From Halieaceae bacterium (lineage in GTDB: Bacteria > Pseudomonadota > Gammaproteobacteria > Pseudomonadales > Halieaceae), in the NCBI GenBank assembly GCA_902518075.1, contig CABYEX010000003.1:1-64000 (forward strand): a stretch of 64,000 bases of DNA, read 5' to 3'. Under the pieces are notes generated by a model that was not told where the DNA came from, searched no databases, and was given only the letters and a program-made list of their open reading frames with translations. The position numbers were made by a program, and so were the translations under genes. Numbering within the stretch: position 1 is the first letter of the stretch; each line of letters starts with the position of its first letter. Of the stretch, positions 51,428-60,681 are shown in pieces.

Positions 51428-52111
51428 TTACAGCGGCCAGTACTTGAACAGCAACTGGGTAATCCAACCCGGCTGAGTTGATTCAGCTAAGTTGCCGGTT
51501 CCCCGGTATGAGATTTGCGCCTGAGCCATACGCATTGACGACACCGTATTGTCTGGCTGAACATCCCGCGCACGAACAACTCCTCGTATCTGGATAAACT
51601 CTGCACCCTCGGTGAGCGACAGCTGCTTTCGACCCTCAACAATGAGATTCCCATTTGGCAATACCTCAGAAACCATGGCGGTAATAACGCCTGAAAGTGC
51701 ATTCGCTTGAGCAGCCGAGCCGACGCCCTCTGAGCCAATCTCTGCGTCATTTAGGTCGATATCACCGCGCACATCTCCCCAGAAACCGTTGGGAGAAAGC
51801 AAAGAATTGGTCCAACTACTAGAGAGCACGTCATTCGTTGAAACGCGCTCGGTAATCAGCGAAGAATTCCTAGATGCTTGTGTAGACTCATTGAGGACAA
51901 CGGTAATGATGTCCCCCACACGCCATTGCCGCTGTCCCTGAAATAGAGACATATGCATGCTATTTCCCAAAATTGAGCCAGTTGGCAAGGCGTCAGCTGC
52001 GGGTTGAAGCGGCCTGATAGGAGCGAAGTCACCGTTGACTTCCAACGGTGGCTTCGAGGCACAAGCTGCCAAACTCATTATGGCGAGCAGCAAAGTAAGT
52101 CTGCGAATCAT
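51428..52111 (-). CDS. flgH: Flagellar L-ring lipoprotein
   Basis: A 227-residue FlgH with lipobox (LAIMSLAAC), SILGNSMHMSLFQGQRQWRV, GDIITVVLNESTQASRNSSL and the C-terminal SSMRMAQAQISYRGTG followed by NLAEST. It forms the outer-membrane bushing of the basal body. 12 nt after flgG. Confidence 0.95.
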   Translation of the reverse strand: MIRRLTLLLAIMSLAACASKPPLEVNGDFAPIRPLQPAADALPTGSILGNSMHMSLFQGQRQWRVGDIITVVLNESTQASRNSSLITERVSTNDVLSSSWTNSLLSPNGFWGDVRGDIDLNDAEIGSEGVGSAAQANALSGVITAMVSEVLPNGNLIVEGRKQLSLTEGAEFIQIRGVVRARDVQPDNTVSSMRMAQAQISYRGTGNLAESTQPGWITQLLFKYWPL

Positions 52112-52123
52112 TAGATCAACTCA

Positions 52124-52909
52124 TTACAGATTTTGGTTAAGGAAGCGCAACATGCCATCAGCCGCCGAAATTGCCTTCGAATTAACTTCGTATGCACGTT
52201 GGGTCTCAATCATGCTGACCATCTCTGCCACTACATTGACATTCGAAGCCTCTAGCGAGCCCTGCGCCAATTCTCCAAAACCGGCCAACCCTGGTGTGCC
52301 GACCTCTACAGGGCCGCTGGCTGTGGTCTCACGGTAGAGATTACGACCAATTGGTTGTAAGCCGGCTTCGTTAATGAAGCGTGAAACCTGGATTGTGCCG
52401 ATCTGGCTACTACCTCCACCACCGGCTAACTCGACGCTGACTGTGCCATCACGCCCAATAGTTATGGCCGCTGCATTGTTCGGAATGTTTACTGCTGGGA
52501 CCAGTTGCTGACCATTAGCGGTCACGATCTGACCTTGATCATTAAGTTTGAAAGAACCGTCACGGGTGTAGGCAAAGGTGCCATCTGCCTGCAGGATTTG
52601 GAACATCCCCCGACCGAGAATCGCCACATCCAGTGCATTCTCAGTAGACATCATATTGCCTTGCTCGTGTAATTTTTCAGTAGCGATGATTCGAGAGCCG
52701 GTACCCATCATTAAGCCAGTAGGCGCGATAGTCTGAGCATCCGCGGAGGCACCAGGCTGTCTAATGTTTTGGTATAGGAGATCCTCAAACACTGCTCGAT
52801 CGCGTTTAAAAGCAACGGTGTTTACATTTGCCAAATTGTTGGCAATGACCGTCATGCGCTTCTGCATTGCGGTCAAACCTGTTTTCGCTACCCAAACTGA
52901 TGCATCCAT
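52124..52909 (-). CDS. flgG: Distal rod protein FlgG
   Basis: A 261-residue FlgG: VAKTGLTAMQKRMTVIANNL, ANVNTVAFKRDRAVFEDLLY, the rod-specific QPGASADAQTIAPTGLMMG, and the C-terminal VAEMVSMIETQRAYEVNSKA. 18 nt after flgF and 12 nt before flgH. Confidence 0.96.
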   Translation of the reverse strand: MDASVWVAKTGLTAMQKRMTVIANNLANVNTVAFKRDRAVFEDLLYQNIRQPGASADAQTIAPTGLMMGTGSRIIATEKLHEQGNMMSTENALDVAILGRGMFQILQADGTFAYTRDGSFKLNDQGQIVTANGQQLVPAVNIPNNAAAITIGRDGTVSVELAGGGGSSQIGTIQVSRFINEAGLQPIGRNLYRETTASGPVEVGTPGLAGFGELAQGSLEASNVNVVAEMVSMIETQRAYEVNSKAISAADGMLRFLNQNL

Positions 52910-52927
52910 CTGTCTTTCTCCTTACGA

Positions 52928-53692
52928 CTACGCGTACCGCATCATCGTGGTACCAGAGTCATCTAATTCCTTCATCTCATTAATCATCTTGATCTTAATT
53001 TCGAACGACCGAGACATATCCATGAAACCAACGAGTTGCTCTGCGACATTAATTGAAGAGCCCTCAAGCGAGCCGGGCTGTACCTCTGGAATATTAGGCC
53101 CACTCTCAAAGTCACCGCCCTTACCTCGCGCAGCGATCGGCTCGTAGAGACCGTCTGTTCGACGCACCATGCGGATTCCTGTCGCATCACGCAGTAAAAG
53201 GTTTCCAACAATAGTCGGTGGTGCGTCCGGCTGAACAGGATCTGTAGCGGTGACCGTGCCATCGTTAGTGATCGCCAGATCGACGCCAACCGGCATGGTA
53301 ATTGGCCCTCCACCCTCACCAAGCACAACGTGACCGTTAGCCGTTGAAAGCAAGCCTGACTGATCGACCAAGAGATCACCTCTGCGAGTAAAAGCCAACT
53401 GCCCATTGGGAGCCTGTGTACCAAGCAGCGTTCCACCTTTTAAGTAGATGTCTAACTTGCGTCCAGTGGCAATTAATGGACCCTGGTCGATTACTAGCTC
53501 ATCGTTGGATCGATTCATTGGCACATATCGAGTGCCGAAGCCCGGACCCGCAACTTGCGATGTTTCAGTCGCAAACTGAAAGGTCTGCTTGAATCCCACC
53601 GTAGATGCATTAGCCAAGGCGTTGGCGTATTTCAGCTTCATGTTGTTGAGCTGCTTCAAGGACGCCATCGCGGTAAAAACTAAACGATCCAT
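52928..53692 (-). CDS. flgF: Proximal rod protein FlgF
   Basis: A 254-residue rod protein: MDRLVFTAMASLKQLNNMKL, NALANASTVGFKQTFQFATE, LAFTRRGDLLVDQSGLLSTA, and C-terminal INVAEQLVGFMDMSRSFEIK. It lies between flgE and flgG with 20- and 18-nt gaps. Confidence 0.94.
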   Translation of the reverse strand: MDRLVFTAMASLKQLNNMKLKYANALANASTVGFKQTFQFATETSQVAGPGFGTRYVPMNRSNDELVIDQGPLIATGRKLDIYLKGGTLLGTQAPNGQLAFTRRGDLLVDQSGLLSTANGHVVLGEGGGPITMPVGVDLAITNDGTVTATDPVQPDAPPTIVGNLLLRDATGIRMVRRTDGLYEPIAARGKGGDFESGPNIPEVQPGSLEGSSINVAEQLVGFMDMSRSFEIKIKMINEMKELDDSGTTMMRYA

Positions 53693-53712
53693 CTCTGTCT
53701 AATCCTTAAGTA

Positions 53713-56700
53713 TTAACCGCGCATCTGGATGATGGTTTGCGTCAAGGTCGAACTAGTTTCAATCGCTTTTGCGTTGGCTTGGAAGTTCCGCTGGGCGGTG
53801 ATCAATGCCACTAGCTCGGCCGTAAGGTCAACGTTTGAGCGTTCCGTAGCACCCGCACGAATGGTTCCAAATCCAGCGCCACCAGGTTCGCCGAGCTTCG
53901 CTTCACCTGATTGAGACGTAGCTGTAAAACCACTATTACCCACCTGTCTCAGCCCTTTCGGCGTCGCAAAGTTGGCGAGAATGATCTTTCCTAGTGACTT
54001 CTGAGAACCATTTGAGTAACTCGCTACCACCAGGCCGTCTTCGCCAATATTCACACCTACCAGATCACCTTCTGGCGCACCGTTTTGAGACTGGTTTAGT
54101 ACTGCGAATGGGCTGTTAAACTGAGTACTTCCCTGATAAGCGACGTTAATGTCGTTACCAATGTTTGTCGCTGATTTTAGTGTCGAGACACCGACCGGTG
54201 ACACCAAAGTACCACTGGTATCGAAGGTCAATTCACCTTGATCCAGAAAGATAGGGCTCCAATTTGGGATGTCGTTCTCGTCAAAAGTGCCTTTGTCCGT
54301 TGTCTCAATGTATTCACCATCACGATCCTGAAAGACATAGAGTGGTGTAGAGGCACCCTGGGTATCAGGCTTCAGCGTGATGTAAGTTGAGGTGGTACCA
54401 AAGGCTGGCTCCACATCCTCAAGGCCAAAATCTGCTGAACCCGCGACCTGCAAGAATGAATCGTCGGTGGCAGTAGATCCCGTGAACTTTAGAGAACTGG
54501 TGGTAGCGTCAAACTCTACCGATACACCAGAGACTTGGTTACCAAGCTTGTCTGCCATCAAGTTGATTTTCGTCGAAAGTTCTTTGACGAAATCACCAAT
54601 CGAATACTGCTGGGGGGTCAGAGTGATCTGAGCCGAGATGTTGTCGACAATCACGGTAACCGATTGGTTTGCAGCGGTGACCTCAAAGGGTTTGGTAGGA
54701 TCGATACCCATTTGGTTACCTGTGACAATGGCAGGAGTAGAGGCTTGTCCACGGACAGCTGGGCGGTTAGCTACCGCTGATAGCGCCTGCGCTACCTGAC
54801 GTGTGTTTTCAGACTCGGGAGTACCCGCTGTGACGTCCAAGCCAAAGAGCCTTTTACCGACAGCATTTGAAGTCGCAGCGTTTCCATTGGAATCAGTTGT
54901 TGCGACGTTACGAATCGCAATACTTGATCCGTCGCCAGTCATCCCTGAGGAGAAGACAAATGACCCGTCCGTAAACGAGACTGTTACGCCATAACGCTGG
55001 TTACGTGTCTCCTGCATCAAGTCGCCGGCAGGTACCATTGACTTGGTCAGCACAACAGCATTGTCCCCATCAGCAGAAACAAGCAGAGCTTGAGTGCTTA
55101 CTGCATTTATCGCGGTGGCTCTGGCTTGCCTGTCTGAAAATGCTGAGCCAGTGGCAAGGTTGTGAGCGCCAAAGAGCTCACCCGTAATAGCTGTGTCAGA
55201 GGTCAAGTGAATAGTGTCGTCGCCAGTCTGCGTAATCCGCATGGCTTGTCGAGCGAAGTCATACTCAAACTTCAGATCGTCGAAGCTTCTCGTAGTGTCA
55301 GTGCCACCGATGATATTGCCCACATCACCAGCGCCAGTAGGATGATCCTCAGCACCTATTGAACCATTCCCGCTGATGTCATAGTTGCCCGCAAAGTACT
55401 TGTTCATTGCGAACGCAAGTTCCTCGGGGGAGATCATCGTGCCGTTGGTTAGCACAACGTCCCCTGCCTTTTGAGCTAGGATCAATATCGTGCCAACGTT
55501 GACCTGCAATTCGCTCTGGTTCGCCTCACCCAGATCGCGGGTAATGTCTAGGGTTTTATTCGTAGTGACACCGTAAAGTTGCGCGTCACTCGAGCCGCCA
55601 CCGGTAGCCGCAGTTAAATAGCCAGAAACGTCAAACTTTTTACCATCACCGAAGCGCTCTTGGATGACCTTAGTCAGCTCAGCCGCAATTTCTTGTCCTG
55701 ATAATTGATTGGTTCCAGTTTTATCGACTAAATGCTCCAGCCCGATAGAAGTGAAGTCTGAGCCGTCGACACTGATTTGGAGAAGGTTACGCAAGTTAGT
55801 CCTGGTGAAAGAAGAGAGATCTAGTCCATTTGAGCCCCCTGCCAGTGACAGCGCCGAGACATCGGTCGCGTCACCAGCCCTCAAAGTTAGGGCAGCCGGC
55901 GTGGACTTAACAGGATCGGAGAGCATGTCGTATGAAAACTTCCGATAAACAGTTCCCTGCGTGACCAAGTACTCTGAACTGTTTGCCGCAGTCTTCTGTA
56001 AGTACTCCAACTCAGACTTAGTCTTAATTTCACCGTACTTATTTACGAAGAACTCGTCACCGCCAGTATCAGAAGCCTGAATCAAGCCAGGATAAATACG
56101 TTCGCCATCGATATAGACATGTGTTTGCCACTTATTAAAGGGATCCTCAGATGTGGCGGCTTGGGTCTTTACGTAATACACCGTAGCTAGGTGCTGAGAA
56201 CCGGAAGCACCGAAAACCGTCAGAGAAGTGGTCCTGTGATAGGTCTCAGGTTTATTGGGATTAAACTCTAAGGTGATCGGCTCAACATTTGAAGGCAGAT
56301 TCAAGCCCAGCTCTACCTCTGTAGTTGCCCTGAACTCTGAGACCGTCTGCCGCGGAATAGCCAATGCGCTTGGTGGCTGACTGAAATCAGCTTTGTTAGT
56401 CGAATCAACGGGCAGAGAAAGCAATGCCTGACCCGCAGAGTTCACCATCTGGTTTTGCTCGTTGAGCATGAACTGCCCGTTACGAGTAAAAGTACGGCTG
56501 CCGTCTGAGGATTGGAGCGGGAAAAAACCATCTCCTGTAATGGCCAGATCCAATGAATTCGCAGAGAACTGAACGAATCCCTGACTGAATTCCTGCGCCA
56601 CTTCCTTCAAGGCAACACCCTGACCCACAACCGCTGCAGCGCGCTGCAGAGGCGAAGTGGCAAAGATGTCACCGAAAGAGGCCGTGGACCGCTTGAAACC

Positions 56701-56790
56701 CGCCGTAGCCGAGTTAGCGATGTTGTTGGACGTGACAGCGAGTTCGGTAGTTGCCGCGTTTAGTCCAGTTAAAGAAGTGTAAAACGACAT
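53713..56790 (-). CDS. flgE: Flagellar hook protein FlgE, greatly enlarged
   Basis: 1025 residues, more than twice the usual 400. The ends are standard hook sequence (FYTSLTGLNAATTELAVTSN, NIANSATAGFKRSTASFGDI; C-terminal NVDLTAELVALITAQRNFQA). The inserted domains (about residues 160-880) are beta-rich and include a canonical EF-hand-like loop at residues 471-482 (DISGNGSIGAED), suggesting calcium binding in the exposed hook. It is 18 nt after flgD. Large hooks occur in some marine gammaproteobacteria; I cannot say how common the EF-hand is. Confidence 0.95.
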   Translation of the reverse strand: MSFYTSLTGLNAATTELAVTSNNIANSATAGFKRSTASFGDIFATSPLQRAAAVVGQGVALKEVAQEFSQGFVQFSANSLDLAITGDGFFPLQSSDGSRTFTRNGQFMLNEQNQMVNSAGQALLSLPVDSTNKADFSQPPSALAIPRQTVSEFRATTEVELGLNLPSNVEPITLEFNPNKPETYHRTTSLTVFGASGSQHLATVYYVKTQAATSEDPFNKWQTHVYIDGERIYPGLIQASDTGGDEFFVNKYGEIKTKSELEYLQKTAANSSEYLVTQGTVYRKFSYDMLSDPVKSTPAALTLRAGDATDVSALSLAGGSNGLDLSSFTRTNLRNLLQISVDGSDFTSIGLEHLVDKTGTNQLSGQEIAAELTKVIQERFGDGKKFDVSGYLTAATGGGSSDAQLYGVTTNKTLDITRDLGEANQSELQVNVGTILILAQKAGDVVLTNGTMISPEELAFAMNKYFAGNYDISGNGSIGAEDHPTGAGDVGNIIGGTDTTRSFDDLKFEYDFARQAMRITQTGDDTIHLTSDTAITGELFGAHNLATGSAFSDRQARATAINAVSTQALLVSADGDNAVVLTKSMVPAGDLMQETRNQRYGVTVSFTDGSFVFSSGMTGDGSSIAIRNVATTDSNGNAATSNAVGKRLFGLDVTAGTPESENTRQVAQALSAVANRPAVRGQASTPAIVTGNQMGIDPTKPFEVTAANQSVTVIVDNISAQITLTPQQYSIGDFVKELSTKINLMADKLGNQVSGVSVEFDATTSSLKFTGSTATDDSFLQVAGSADFGLEDVEPAFGTTSTYITLKPDTQGASTPLYVFQDRDGEYIETTDKGTFDENDIPNWSPIFLDQGELTFDTSGTLVSPVGVSTLKSATNIGNDINVAYQGSTQFNSPFAVLNQSQNGAPEGDLVGVNIGEDGLVVASYSNGSQKSLGKIILANFATPKGLRQVGNSGFTATSQSGEAKLGEPGGAGFGTIRAGATERSNVDLTAELVALITAQRNFQANAKAIETSSTLTQTIIQMRG

Positions 56791-56808
56791 GTTTCAGCTC
56801 CTGCGAGA

Positions 56809-57495
56809 TTATTCTGCGATAGTTTGAATTTCGGCTAGCGACACTGTGTCACCACCCAGCAGTTGAAGGTCAAGTTGCTGACCCGCTGGGTTCCAAGAGA
56901 CGCTGCTGACGGTCTCTAAAATCGACACTGGGGCTATTTGCATGCGGCCATCTTTGATGGCGCTTGCAGTAATTTGGTATGTATCAACAGGTAGTTGATT
57001 TCCGTCAGAATCCTGACCAGACCAAGCGAATCGATGCTCGCCAGGCTCCAGCTCTCCAACGTTCTGCCTGAACACCAACTCACCGTTCTGGTTATAGACA
57101 CTCATAGTCAGCAGGTCGGCACCGTCCTGCACGCTGACGAGAGTTTCAGTAGGTCGGCTACCGCCTCCCTGACCAAAGCCACCAGCTACGGCAACGCGCT
57201 TTCCAACGAGAGTTGATCCAGTAAGTAGTGATTGCTCACGGAGGTTCCCTACAAGGCGCTCTAAAGACGCCTGCATGCCTTTAATACCCTCAACGGACGA
57301 GAATTGCGCTAGTTGAGCAACAAACGCCTCGTTCTCCATTGGATCCAGCGGGTTCTGATTTTTTAGCTGCGCAGTGAACAACTGCAAAAAAGCATCCCGA
57401 CCAAGCATGTCCCCGTCGTCACTGCTTTTGTACATCTTCGAGGCCTGCTGCGCCTGGTACTGCTCAGTGGTCAAGATAGAATCAATAGCTGACAA
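56809..57495 (-). CDS. flgD: Hook cap protein FlgD
   Basis: A 228-residue FlgD with LGRDAFLQLFTAQLKNQNPL and DPMENEAFVAQLAQFSSVEG near the N-terminus and the FlgD Ig-like C-terminus (NGELVFRQNVGELEPGEHRF, then AWSGQDSDGN). It caps the growing hook and is displaced by FlgK. Gap to flgC is 29 nt. Confidence 0.95.
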   Translation of the reverse strand: MSAIDSILTTEQYQAQQASKMYKSSDDGDMLGRDAFLQLFTAQLKNQNPLDPMENEAFVAQLAQFSSVEGIKGMQASLERLVGNLREQSLLTGSTLVGKRVAVAGGFGQGGGSRPTETLVSVQDGADLLTMSVYNQNGELVFRQNVGELEPGEHRFAWSGQDSDGNQLPVDTYQITASAIKDGRMQIAPVSILETVSSVSWNPAGQQLDLQLLGGDTVSLAEIQTIAE

Positions 57496-57524
57496 AACTT
57501 TCTCTCCTAGTACTCAGTTAGAAG

Positions 57525-57950
57525 TCACGACTTCATGACTTCCAGCGTACGCATCATCATTTGCTTTGCTGTGTTTATGACTTCAATATTGTTTCGATAA
57601 GACCTTGCAGCGGCGGTCATTTCGACCATCTCTGACACCTCGTTGACATTGCTCTGATAGATGTATCCGTCAGCATCCGCAGAGGGATTGCCAGGGTCGT
57701 ATGACCTGGGAGGAGGGGTAGGGTCGTCAGATATGTTTGCAATTTGTAGGGAGCCAGCGTAGCGAGTCTGATCTCCGACTGTCTGATCCTGAAGTAAAGT
57801 TCTAAATACCGCCCGCTTGGCCTTGTATGCACCTTCTGCTGTCGCTGCGGTGTTCGATGCGTTAGCGAGGTTCGATGCAGTGGTGTTCATGCGGACCAAT
57901 TGCGCCGCAAGAGCGCTCCCCGCAATTCCAAATACTTTATCCATAGACAT
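57525..57950 (-). CDS. flgC: Rod protein FlgC
   Basis: A 141-residue FlgC: FGIAGSALAAQLVRMNTTAS, NLANASNTAATAEGAYKAKR, and C-terminal SNVNEVSEMVEMTAAARSYR, NNIEVINTAKQMMMRTLEVM. It follows flgB by 3 nt. Confidence 0.95.
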   Translation of the reverse strand: MSMDKVFGIAGSALAAQLVRMNTTASNLANASNTAATAEGAYKAKRAVFRTLLQDQTVGDQTRYAGSLQIANISDDPTPPPRSYDPGNPSADADGYIYQSNVNEVSEMVEMTAAARSYRNNIEVINTAKQMMMRTLEVMKS

Positions 57951-57953
57951 CGC

Positions 57954-58331
57954 TTAATCTCCTTTTAGCGCGCGCTTGTAACTGGCCACACGCCCCTGAA
58001 GAAAATCGAGGGTTGCCTGGTACTCCACAGAGGCTCTACCAAATTTGGCTTGCTCAAGACCTATCTCGACAGTGTTGCCATCCACGGCCGGGTTGTAAGG
58101 AACTGTGAAGACTTCTCCGTTGTCCGAGTGGCCAGGTCCTTTGCGATGAAGCGCGTGTGTTGTGAGAAGACCGGCAGTCTTTAATTTCCAGCCAAGCACG
58201 GTGCGAAAATCTATATCTTTGGCTTTGAATCCGGGGGTATCGGCGTTTGCGATGTTGGTAGATAGCACTTCCATTCTGCGCGCCTTGAGCTGCAGAGCCT
58301 CACTATGAATGCCATATAGGTTGTCCAACAT
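57954..58331 (-). CDS. flgB: Rod protein FlgB
   Basis: A 125-residue FlgB: LDNLYGIHSEALQLKARRME, VLSTNIANADTPGFKAKDID, and C-terminal VEYQATLDFLQGRVASYKRA. First gene of the flgBCDEFGHIJKL-fliD operon, 40 nt downstream of a sigma-54 site. Confidence 0.95.
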   Translation of the reverse strand: MLDNLYGIHSEALQLKARRMEVLSTNIANADTPGFKAKDIDFRTVLGWKLKTAGLLTTHALHRKGPGHSDNGEVFTVPYNPAVDGNTVEIGLEQAKFGRASVEYQATLDFLQGRVASYKRALKGD

Positions 58332-58370
58332 GTCTTCTTACCAAGAGTTGTGACTTTTCACTCTTCGGCC

Positions 58371-58386
58371 TGCAGAATTTGTGCCA
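58371..58386 (-). promoter_or_regulatory. Sigma-54 promoter of the flgB operon
   Basis: On the minus strand TGGCAC-AAATT-CTGCA, with GG-N10-GC spacing and one mismatch from TGGCAC-N5-TTGCA. It lies in the divergent flgA-flgB interval and fits class III hook-basal-body control by RpoN. Confidence 0.85.
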
Positions 58387-58452
58387 AAAATTTTATGTGA
58401 TTGTTTTTGCTTACGTTTATTTAATTTTTGTCGTGCGAGAGAGGGGTCTCTG

Positions 58453-59505
58453 ATGAAAAGCGGCAAGAGCATGCCGGTGGTTGAGTTCGAGCTTATTGGT
58501 CATACTCCCCCTATGAACTGGAGTCGCGACGCAGAAACTAGTGCCGCTGGACCTGCCCCGGTGATCGAGTGGTTCCGACGGTTTTGGCGTGACCGAGGCC
58601 GCCGGTGGTCAACACTTGCGGCGCTCGGTAGCCTGCTCATCGTCCATCACGGATACGCCAAAATAGATCAGGCGATGATCAAGGAAGATGCCACCAAGCA
58701 GGTACAGGAAGCCGCTGCGCAAGCTTTCCATACAGACCCTGCCAACGTTGAGGTCAGACTAGCCGACAAGCGTCTAGTGCTCCCAGAATGTAGCCAACCC
58801 TTTGACGTGCTATTTCCCTTCAGTGACCGTGCCACCGCGCAGCTTGACTGCGTAAGTCCCAAATGGCGGGGATTCATTCAAATCCGGCTGAGAGAAGGCT
58901 TGACCGCCTTTCGCTACAACCAGTCGTTAAACAAGGGGGAATTGCTCAAGCGCAGCCAGGTAACTCGCCATGTGGTGTCGCCCGACAATGGAATTTCCAA
59001 TCGCATCGTGGTTTTGGACGACGCACTGGATCGCACCCTGCGCGAGCGGGTAAAGGCCGGAGACATTTTGTTGGAGAGTCATTTCATAGCATCGCCACTC
59101 TCTGGTTATCAGGCTGCTGCAGCGAAAGGTGTGGGGGCTTGGGTGGCAACGCAAATTATTCCCAGAGGGAATAGGTTAGATAAAAATACATTTTCCTGGG
59201 TAATTATAGAGGGCAGAGCGCCCACCGATCTCATTCATTCCGGGGCAGATTTCGCTATGTTGGAGGCGCTGCGTGACATCATGCCAGGTGACAAATTGCG
59301 GCGATCAACGGTCAAAATGGCCCCAGCAGTGCGCAAAAACGATGAAGTTCAAGTGTCGATCGTTCGTGGCGCACTGACGGTGACTAATCTGGTGCGCATT
59401 AGTCGTGACGCCACCATCGGGGAATTGATTGACGTGGTGAGTGTTGAATCAGGCAGGCCTCTAAAGGCCAGAGTGACGGGAATTGGCCAAGTAGATATTT
59501 TATAG
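58453..59505 (+). CDS. flgA: P-ring chaperone FlgA with extended N-terminus
   Basis: A 350-residue FlgA from ATG 58453 (GAGGGG Shine-Dalgarno). The C-terminal 120 residues are the SAF/chaperone module (KGVGAWVATQIIPRGNRLDK; VQVSIVRGALTVTNLVRISR; ATIGELIDVVSVESGRPL) that helps assemble the P-ring FlgI. The signal-anchor helix (RWSTLAALGSLLIVHHGYAK) comes only after about 50 residues of mixed sequence, so either the protein has an unusual cytoplasmic leader or the real start is downstream (ATG 58513). It is divergent from flgB. Confidence 0.88.
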   Translation: MKSGKSMPVVEFELIGHTPPMNWSRDAETSAAGPAPVIEWFRRFWRDRGRRWSTLAALGSLLIVHHGYAKIDQAMIKEDATKQVQEAAAQAFHTDPANVEVRLADKRLVLPECSQPFDVLFPFSDRATAQLDCVSPKWRGFIQIRLREGLTAFRYNQSLNKGELLKRSQVTRHVVSPDNGISNRIVVLDDALDRTLRERVKAGDILLESHFIASPLSGYQAAAAKGVGAWVATQIIPRGNRLDKNTFSWVIIEGRAPTDLIHSGADFAMLEALRDIMPGDKLRRSTVKMAPAVRKNDEVQVSIVRGALTVTNLVRISRDATIGELIDVVSVESGRPLKARVTGIGQVDIL

Positions 59506-59514
59506 ATCGAGTGC

Positions 59515-59541
59515 TAAAGTTTCAGGTCTAGATGCCGATAT
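59515..59541 (+). promoter_or_regulatory. Sigma-28 promoter of flgM-flgN
   Basis: TAAAGTTT, 11 nt, GCCGATAT: one mismatch from consensus. It lies 67 nt before flgM and gives the usual feedback loop in which sigma-28 drives its own antagonist. Confidence 0.92.
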
Positions 59542-59608
59542 TTTGTTTGAAAAAGGAAAATTCTGCCATTGGATCGACCTGATGGCAGGGTCAATAGGAG
59601 GTTGAGCG

Positions 59609-59914
59609 ATGCCCAGCATCACTGAAACTATGCGAAGCACGGTACCGGAAGCAACCGGTAAGAAAGACCTGCGCGCAGAAAAAACCTCGACCCCAACACC
59701 AGAATCACAGAACGTTGAGGCCGATTCTGCATCGGGCGCGCAAGTTGACCAGGTTGAGCTCAGCGAGTCTGTTGAGCGCGCCATTGAAGATGCTAAATTC
59801 GATGCTGCAAAAGTCGAAGCGTTACGGCTCGCCATTATGGAAGGCAATTACCCGCTCGACGCAAAGCGCATCGCGGAAAACATGCTCGATCTGGAGAGAA
59901 TGATCGGTTCCTGA
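59609..59914 (+). CDS. flgM: Anti-sigma-28 factor FlgM
   Basis: A 101-residue protein, disordered at the N-terminus, with the FlgM C-terminal helices (VDQVELSESVERAIEDAKFD; AAKVEALRLAIMEGNYPLDA; RIAENMLDLERMI). It binds FliA until exported through the finished hook. AGGAGG Shine-Dalgarno; followed by flgN after 24 nt. Confidence 0.93.
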   Translation: MPSITETMRSTVPEATGKKDLRAEKTSTPTPESQNVEADSASGAQVDQVELSESVERAIEDAKFDAAKVEALRLAIMEGNYPLDAKRIAENMLDLERMIGS

Positions 59915-59938
59915 AGCCGCCCGCGTTTCCTCGCATAC

Positions 59939-60382
59939 ATGACTTCAACTCAGCAGAACCCTAGTGCGGATATGCTTCGTGATGGAGTGCGCAAGGCCAA
60001 CGCACTAGCCGATTTATTGCAGGAGGAACTTGGACTGCTAACGACAGGTGATTTAGACGGCTTCGAAGCGCTTCAGAGCCGGAAAGCCGAGATCCTTGAA
60101 TCATTGTCAGCTCTAGCGCCCACTCTGTCTGGCGAGGTCTCCATCGAAGAGGGGCCCGATGTCGACGCGAGCGTCGCGCTGATAGACGACATTAAAGAGG
60201 TTCTTGCAACCTGCCGCGATGCCCACCTCAAGAACGCCATTTTGATTGATCGAAAAATAGAAGCGACGCGTTCCGCACTAGAGGTCTTAAGGTCAAGCCG
60301 ATCGGCGGACACAGGTGAGACGTACGACAAGCTCGGCAGAATCAAACGTGGTTATAGCCGAGACAGACAGACAGACGTCTAA
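59939..60382 (+). CDS. flgN: FlgK/FlgL chaperone FlgN
   Basis: A 147-residue all-helical protein with typical FlgN order: KANALADLLQEELGLLTTGD near the start, helical middle, and the late YDKLGRIKRGYSR. It escorts FlgK and FlgL to the export gate. The last codons run over a tetranucleotide repeat (AGAC x4, 60361-60376). Confidence 0.8.
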   Translation: MTSTQQNPSADMLRDGVRKANALADLLQEELGLLTTGDLDGFEALQSRKAEILESLSALAPTLSGEVSIEEGPDVDASVALIDDIKEVLATCRDAHLKNAILIDRKIEATRSALEVLRSSRSADTGETYDKLGRIKRGYSRDRQTDV

Positions 60383-60385
60383 CTC

Positions 60386-60404
60386 CCCCGCAATTTCTGC
60401 GGGG
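60386..60404. terminator. Hairpin between convergent flgN and flhB-like genes
   Basis: CCCCGCA-ATTTC-TGCGGGG stem-loop, without a T-run, in the 26-nt gap. A bidirectional terminator is likely from position. Confidence 0.55.
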
Positions 60405-60408
60405 CTAA

Positions 60409-60681
60409 CTAGCCTCTTCCGGGCTCATCACCTCTAAGCCAGAAAACCCAAGCCAGAACCACTGCAACAGCGCGGTACAAAGACTCAGGCACCTCTTCAC
60501 CGATGTCTACGCCGCTAAGCAAGCGTTGCAGGGCCTCGTCTTCGATGACAGGCAGCCCCAATTCAAACGCGGCATCAATGATCGACATCGCCTCTTCACC
60601 CTCGCCTTTCGCAAGAATGCTAGGTGCCTCTCGATTTCCGTACTCAAGCGCGATGGCCTTGATCTCATCGAGTTCCTTCAT
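60409..60681 (-). CDS. FlhB C-terminal-domain-like export protein
   Basis: A 90-residue protein like the cytoplasmic C-terminus of FlhB: IKAIALEYGNREAPSILAKG, GEGEEAMSIIDAAFELGLPV, IEDEALQRLLSGVDIGEEVP, ESLYRAVAVVLAWVFWL. Standalone versions (FlhX/YlqH) can replace or assist FlhB in export switching. The NPTH self-cleavage site is absent. ATGA overlap with the fliK-like gene upstream supports a joint role in hook-length control. Confidence 0.85.
   Translation of the reverse strand: MKELDEIKAIALEYGNREAPSILAKGEGEEAMSIIDAAFELGLPVIEDEALQRLLSGVDIGEEVPESLYRAVAVVLAWVFWLRGDEPGRG

Noticed and set aside
60361..60376. AGAC x4 repeat at the end of flgN as a phase switch
   Set aside because: Only four units and only the last residues of FlgN would change.
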